A stretch of 33,366 nucleotides of DNA. Origin: an uncultured Prevotellaceae bacterium (lineage in GTDB: Bacteria > Bacteroidota > Bacteroidia > Bacteroidales > Bacteroidaceae). The stretch covers positions 1-33,366 of the forward strand of contig CACZIT010000034.1 of the NCBI GenBank assembly GCA_902781315.1, given 5' to 3'. Positions 32,169 to 33,366 of this stretch are shown in pieces. The first letter of the stretch is position 1. Each line of letters begins with the position of its first letter. The position numbers and the translations under genes were made by a program. Below the pieces are notes generated by a model, which worked only from the letters and a program-made list of their open reading frames with translations, did no database searches and was not told where the DNA came from.

Positions 32169-33092
32169 ATGAAAATTAGCGAAAACAGATATCTTCAAGG
32201 CTTCTGCCTGGCCGTTGTCGTGCTGGGCATCGTGCGTGCTGCGGCTCCCCGGGTGGGCATGTCGGCCGACGAGCGGCGCCAGGCCGATTCGGTGGAATGG
32301 GTCAGCGACTCTATCCAGTGGGTGAACGACTCGATTTTGAGGGTGAACGACTCGCTGCAGCATGTGGAGGACTCCATCAGGGCTGTGCGCGACTCGCTGG
32401 AGAACGCTCAGCGCTTGAAGTTGGAGGCCGAACAGGAGGCCAGGGGAGCGCGCGAGAAGGCTGCCAAGGGAGGCGCTCGTGCCAGCCGTTTCTTCAATGC
32501 CGACGGCTCGGTGGCGCGTCATCGCATCGTGAGTGTGAGTAGCTACTCCGACGCCTTCCCCGACCTGCAGGAAGTGCAGATTGTGTCGGCTCAGAAGTGG
32601 GGTGTCTCGCCCGTCTGGAATCGACAGGAAGCCGAGGGGCGGAAGTCGGAACTGGTCTACGTGGGCAGCAATCCCAACTTCTTTATCGAACCTCTCTACT
32701 GGAGCATTCCCTACCTGGTTCCGCGTGCCGCAGTATTGCTTCAAGACATTGGCCGTAACTTCCTTGACAGCCTGCAGGTTAAGGGTTTACAGGCTCATAA
32801 GATTATCGTTACCTCCGTGATGCGCACGAAGGAGGAGGTGGAGCGCATGCGCCACTACAACGGCAACGTTTCTGAGAACAGCTGCCACATGTATGGTACC
32901 ACCGTCGATATTGCCTACAATCGCTTCCTGCGTGTGGAGGAGCAGGACCGCGAGTACTCGAAGCAGAACACCGTGGCCGACGTGCGCCTGAAGCAAGTGC
33001 TCTCGGAAGTGCTCGACGACCTTCGCCGCCAGGGTCGCTGCTGGGTGAAGTACGAAGTGAAGCAGGGGTGTTTCCACCTCACGGTGAGGTAG
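32169..33092 (+). CDS. DUF5715 family protein with zinc-peptidase-like motifs
   Basis: 307 residues from MKISENRYLQGFCLAVVVLG, an N-terminal membrane anchor or signal peptide. Residues about 35-85 form strict heptads (DSIQWVN, DSILRVN, DSLQHVE, DSIRAVR, DSLENAQ), a likely coiled coil. The rest resembles DUF5715. Within it, SCHMYGTTVD (S238, H240, D247) has the S-x-H-x6-D spacing of M15/LAS-type D-Ala-D-Ala peptidases, and a C-terminal CFHL (H303) matches the position of their last zinc histidine. A cell-wall peptidase role is therefore possible but is inference. The frame upstream of 32169 runs through array D and was excluded. Confidence 0.85.
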   Translation: MKISENRYLQGFCLAVVVLGIVRAAAPRVGMSADERRQADSVEWVSDSIQWVNDSILRVNDSLQHVEDSIRAVRDSLENAQRLKLEAEQEARGAREKAAKGGARASRFFNADGSVARHRIVSVSSYSDAFPDLQEVQIVSAQKWGVSPVWNRQEAEGRKSELVYVGSNPNFFIEPLYWSIPYLVPRAAVLLQDIGRNFLDSLQVKGLQAHKIIVTSVMRTKEEVERMRHYNGNVSENSCHMYGTTVDIAYNRFLRVEEQDREYSKQNTVADVRLKQVLSEVLDDLRRQGRCWVKYEVKQGCFHLTVR

Positions 33093-33124
33093 CTTTGTGG
33101 TCTTCCCATCGCTTTCGCCTTCAC

Positions 33125-33188
33125 GGCTATGGAGCATGCCTCTATAGCCGAAAGAGACCGTGTCTGTGTCCTATGGAGCATGCCTCCA
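33125..33188 (+). repeat. Family E hairpins after the DUF5715 gene
   Basis: Two hairpins share a CATGC loop. GGCTATGGAG-CATGC-CTCTATAGCC (33125-33149) has a 10-bp stem with one G-T pair; TGGAG-CATGC-CTCCA (33174-33188) is a perfect 5-bp stem. Remains of the unit follow near 33196-33210 (AGCATGTCTCT) and in reverse near 33232. Without a T-run they are not standard terminators. Confidence 0.8.
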
Positions 33189-33366
33189 GTCCGTCTAAAG
33201 CATGTCTCTGTAAGCAGTCGAACTATGCTCCACGCGGTGTGGTCGCGCTCGGTTGGGACATAGTCAAATGTCTTAGCCTGAAATACGTTGACTCCTGCCA
33301 AGCCTCTTAAGAGTTAAAAAAAGTTATGAGAAAAGGTCAACGTTTTGCACGCGCTTTCAAGCGTGC
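33189..33366. other. Intergenic end of the window
   Basis: No supported gene. There are small inverted repeats (GACAT-6-ATGTC near 33259, GCACGC-8-GCGTGC at 33347-33366). An ATG at 33326 opens a frame to the window edge but is too short to judge. Confidence 0.4.

Noticed and set aside
33326-33366. Start of a gene at the right edge (MRKGQRFARAFKR)
   Set aside because: Only 13 codons are visible, with no promoter box at good spacing; it cannot be supported from this window.

Overview
The window looks like chromosome of a member of the Bacteroidota, most likely order Bacteroidales and probably a Prevotella-like genus. The clues are the LpxC-FabZ fusion, DUF5687, DUF4250 and DUF5715 proteins, a Bacteroidota-style pyrF, and many upstream boxes of the form TAnnTTTG (the Bacteroidota -7 element), with little sign of Shine-Dalgarno use. 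The genus is inference; the phylum is well supported. Almost every gene belongs to a common housekeeping family, so the unusual content lies between the genes.

Layout. 1-311 is the C-terminal end of a Crp/Fnr-type regulator cut by the window edge. 270-944 (minus) is a micro-operon of a DUF4250 protein and one or two small unknown proteins with overlapping start and stop codons. 1031-3031 (plus) is a redox-flavoured set: an exported flavin-reductase-like protein, a YjbQ protein, a nitroreductase and a PPC-domain protein. 3044-3395 is a broken left-handed-beta-helix sugar acyl/nucleotidyltransferase gene, followed by palindromic repeat array A1. 3872-6972 (plus) is a sugar-kinase/RapZ fusion and a large FAD protein. 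6993-12647 (minus) runs ftsK, lolA-like, a DUF5687 permease and kdsB. 12756-16018 (plus) is a 3'-5' exonuclease, an RlmI-type methyltransferase and tilS. The RNase P RNA (rnpB) follows at 16089-16508, then a YkvA/DUF1232 protein and palindromic array A2 (17013-17247). 17275-21398 (minus) is lpxD, lpxC-fabZ, lpxA, miaA. 21438-31722 (minus) is a ten-gene co-oriented run: phoH, purC, menG/ubiE, aroE, TPM protein, lemA, purM, prfA, pyrF, HD hydrolase. 32169-33092 (plus) is a DUF5715 protein with zinc-peptidase-like motifs.

How the genes work together. KdsB, the Lpx genes, LolA-like protein and the kinase/RapZ fusion all concern the cell envelope. TilS, MiaA, RlmI, RF1 and RNase P concern translation. 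PurC, PurM, PyrF, AroE and MenG are biosynthetic.

The most notable content is a set of at least five short intergenic repeat families: A, TACCA-N5-TGGTA palindromes at an exact 22-bp period, in two arrays; B, GTTGCGAC-GGG-GTCGCAAC hairpins with a conserved tail at gene ends; C, ATGGGAATTR 10-mers; D, a second 22-bp-period array; E, GGAGCATGCCTC hairpins. One copy of family B sits in frame inside purM, where it encodes a duplicated octapeptide. I see no CRISPR array, tRNA, intact insertion sequence or phage gene.
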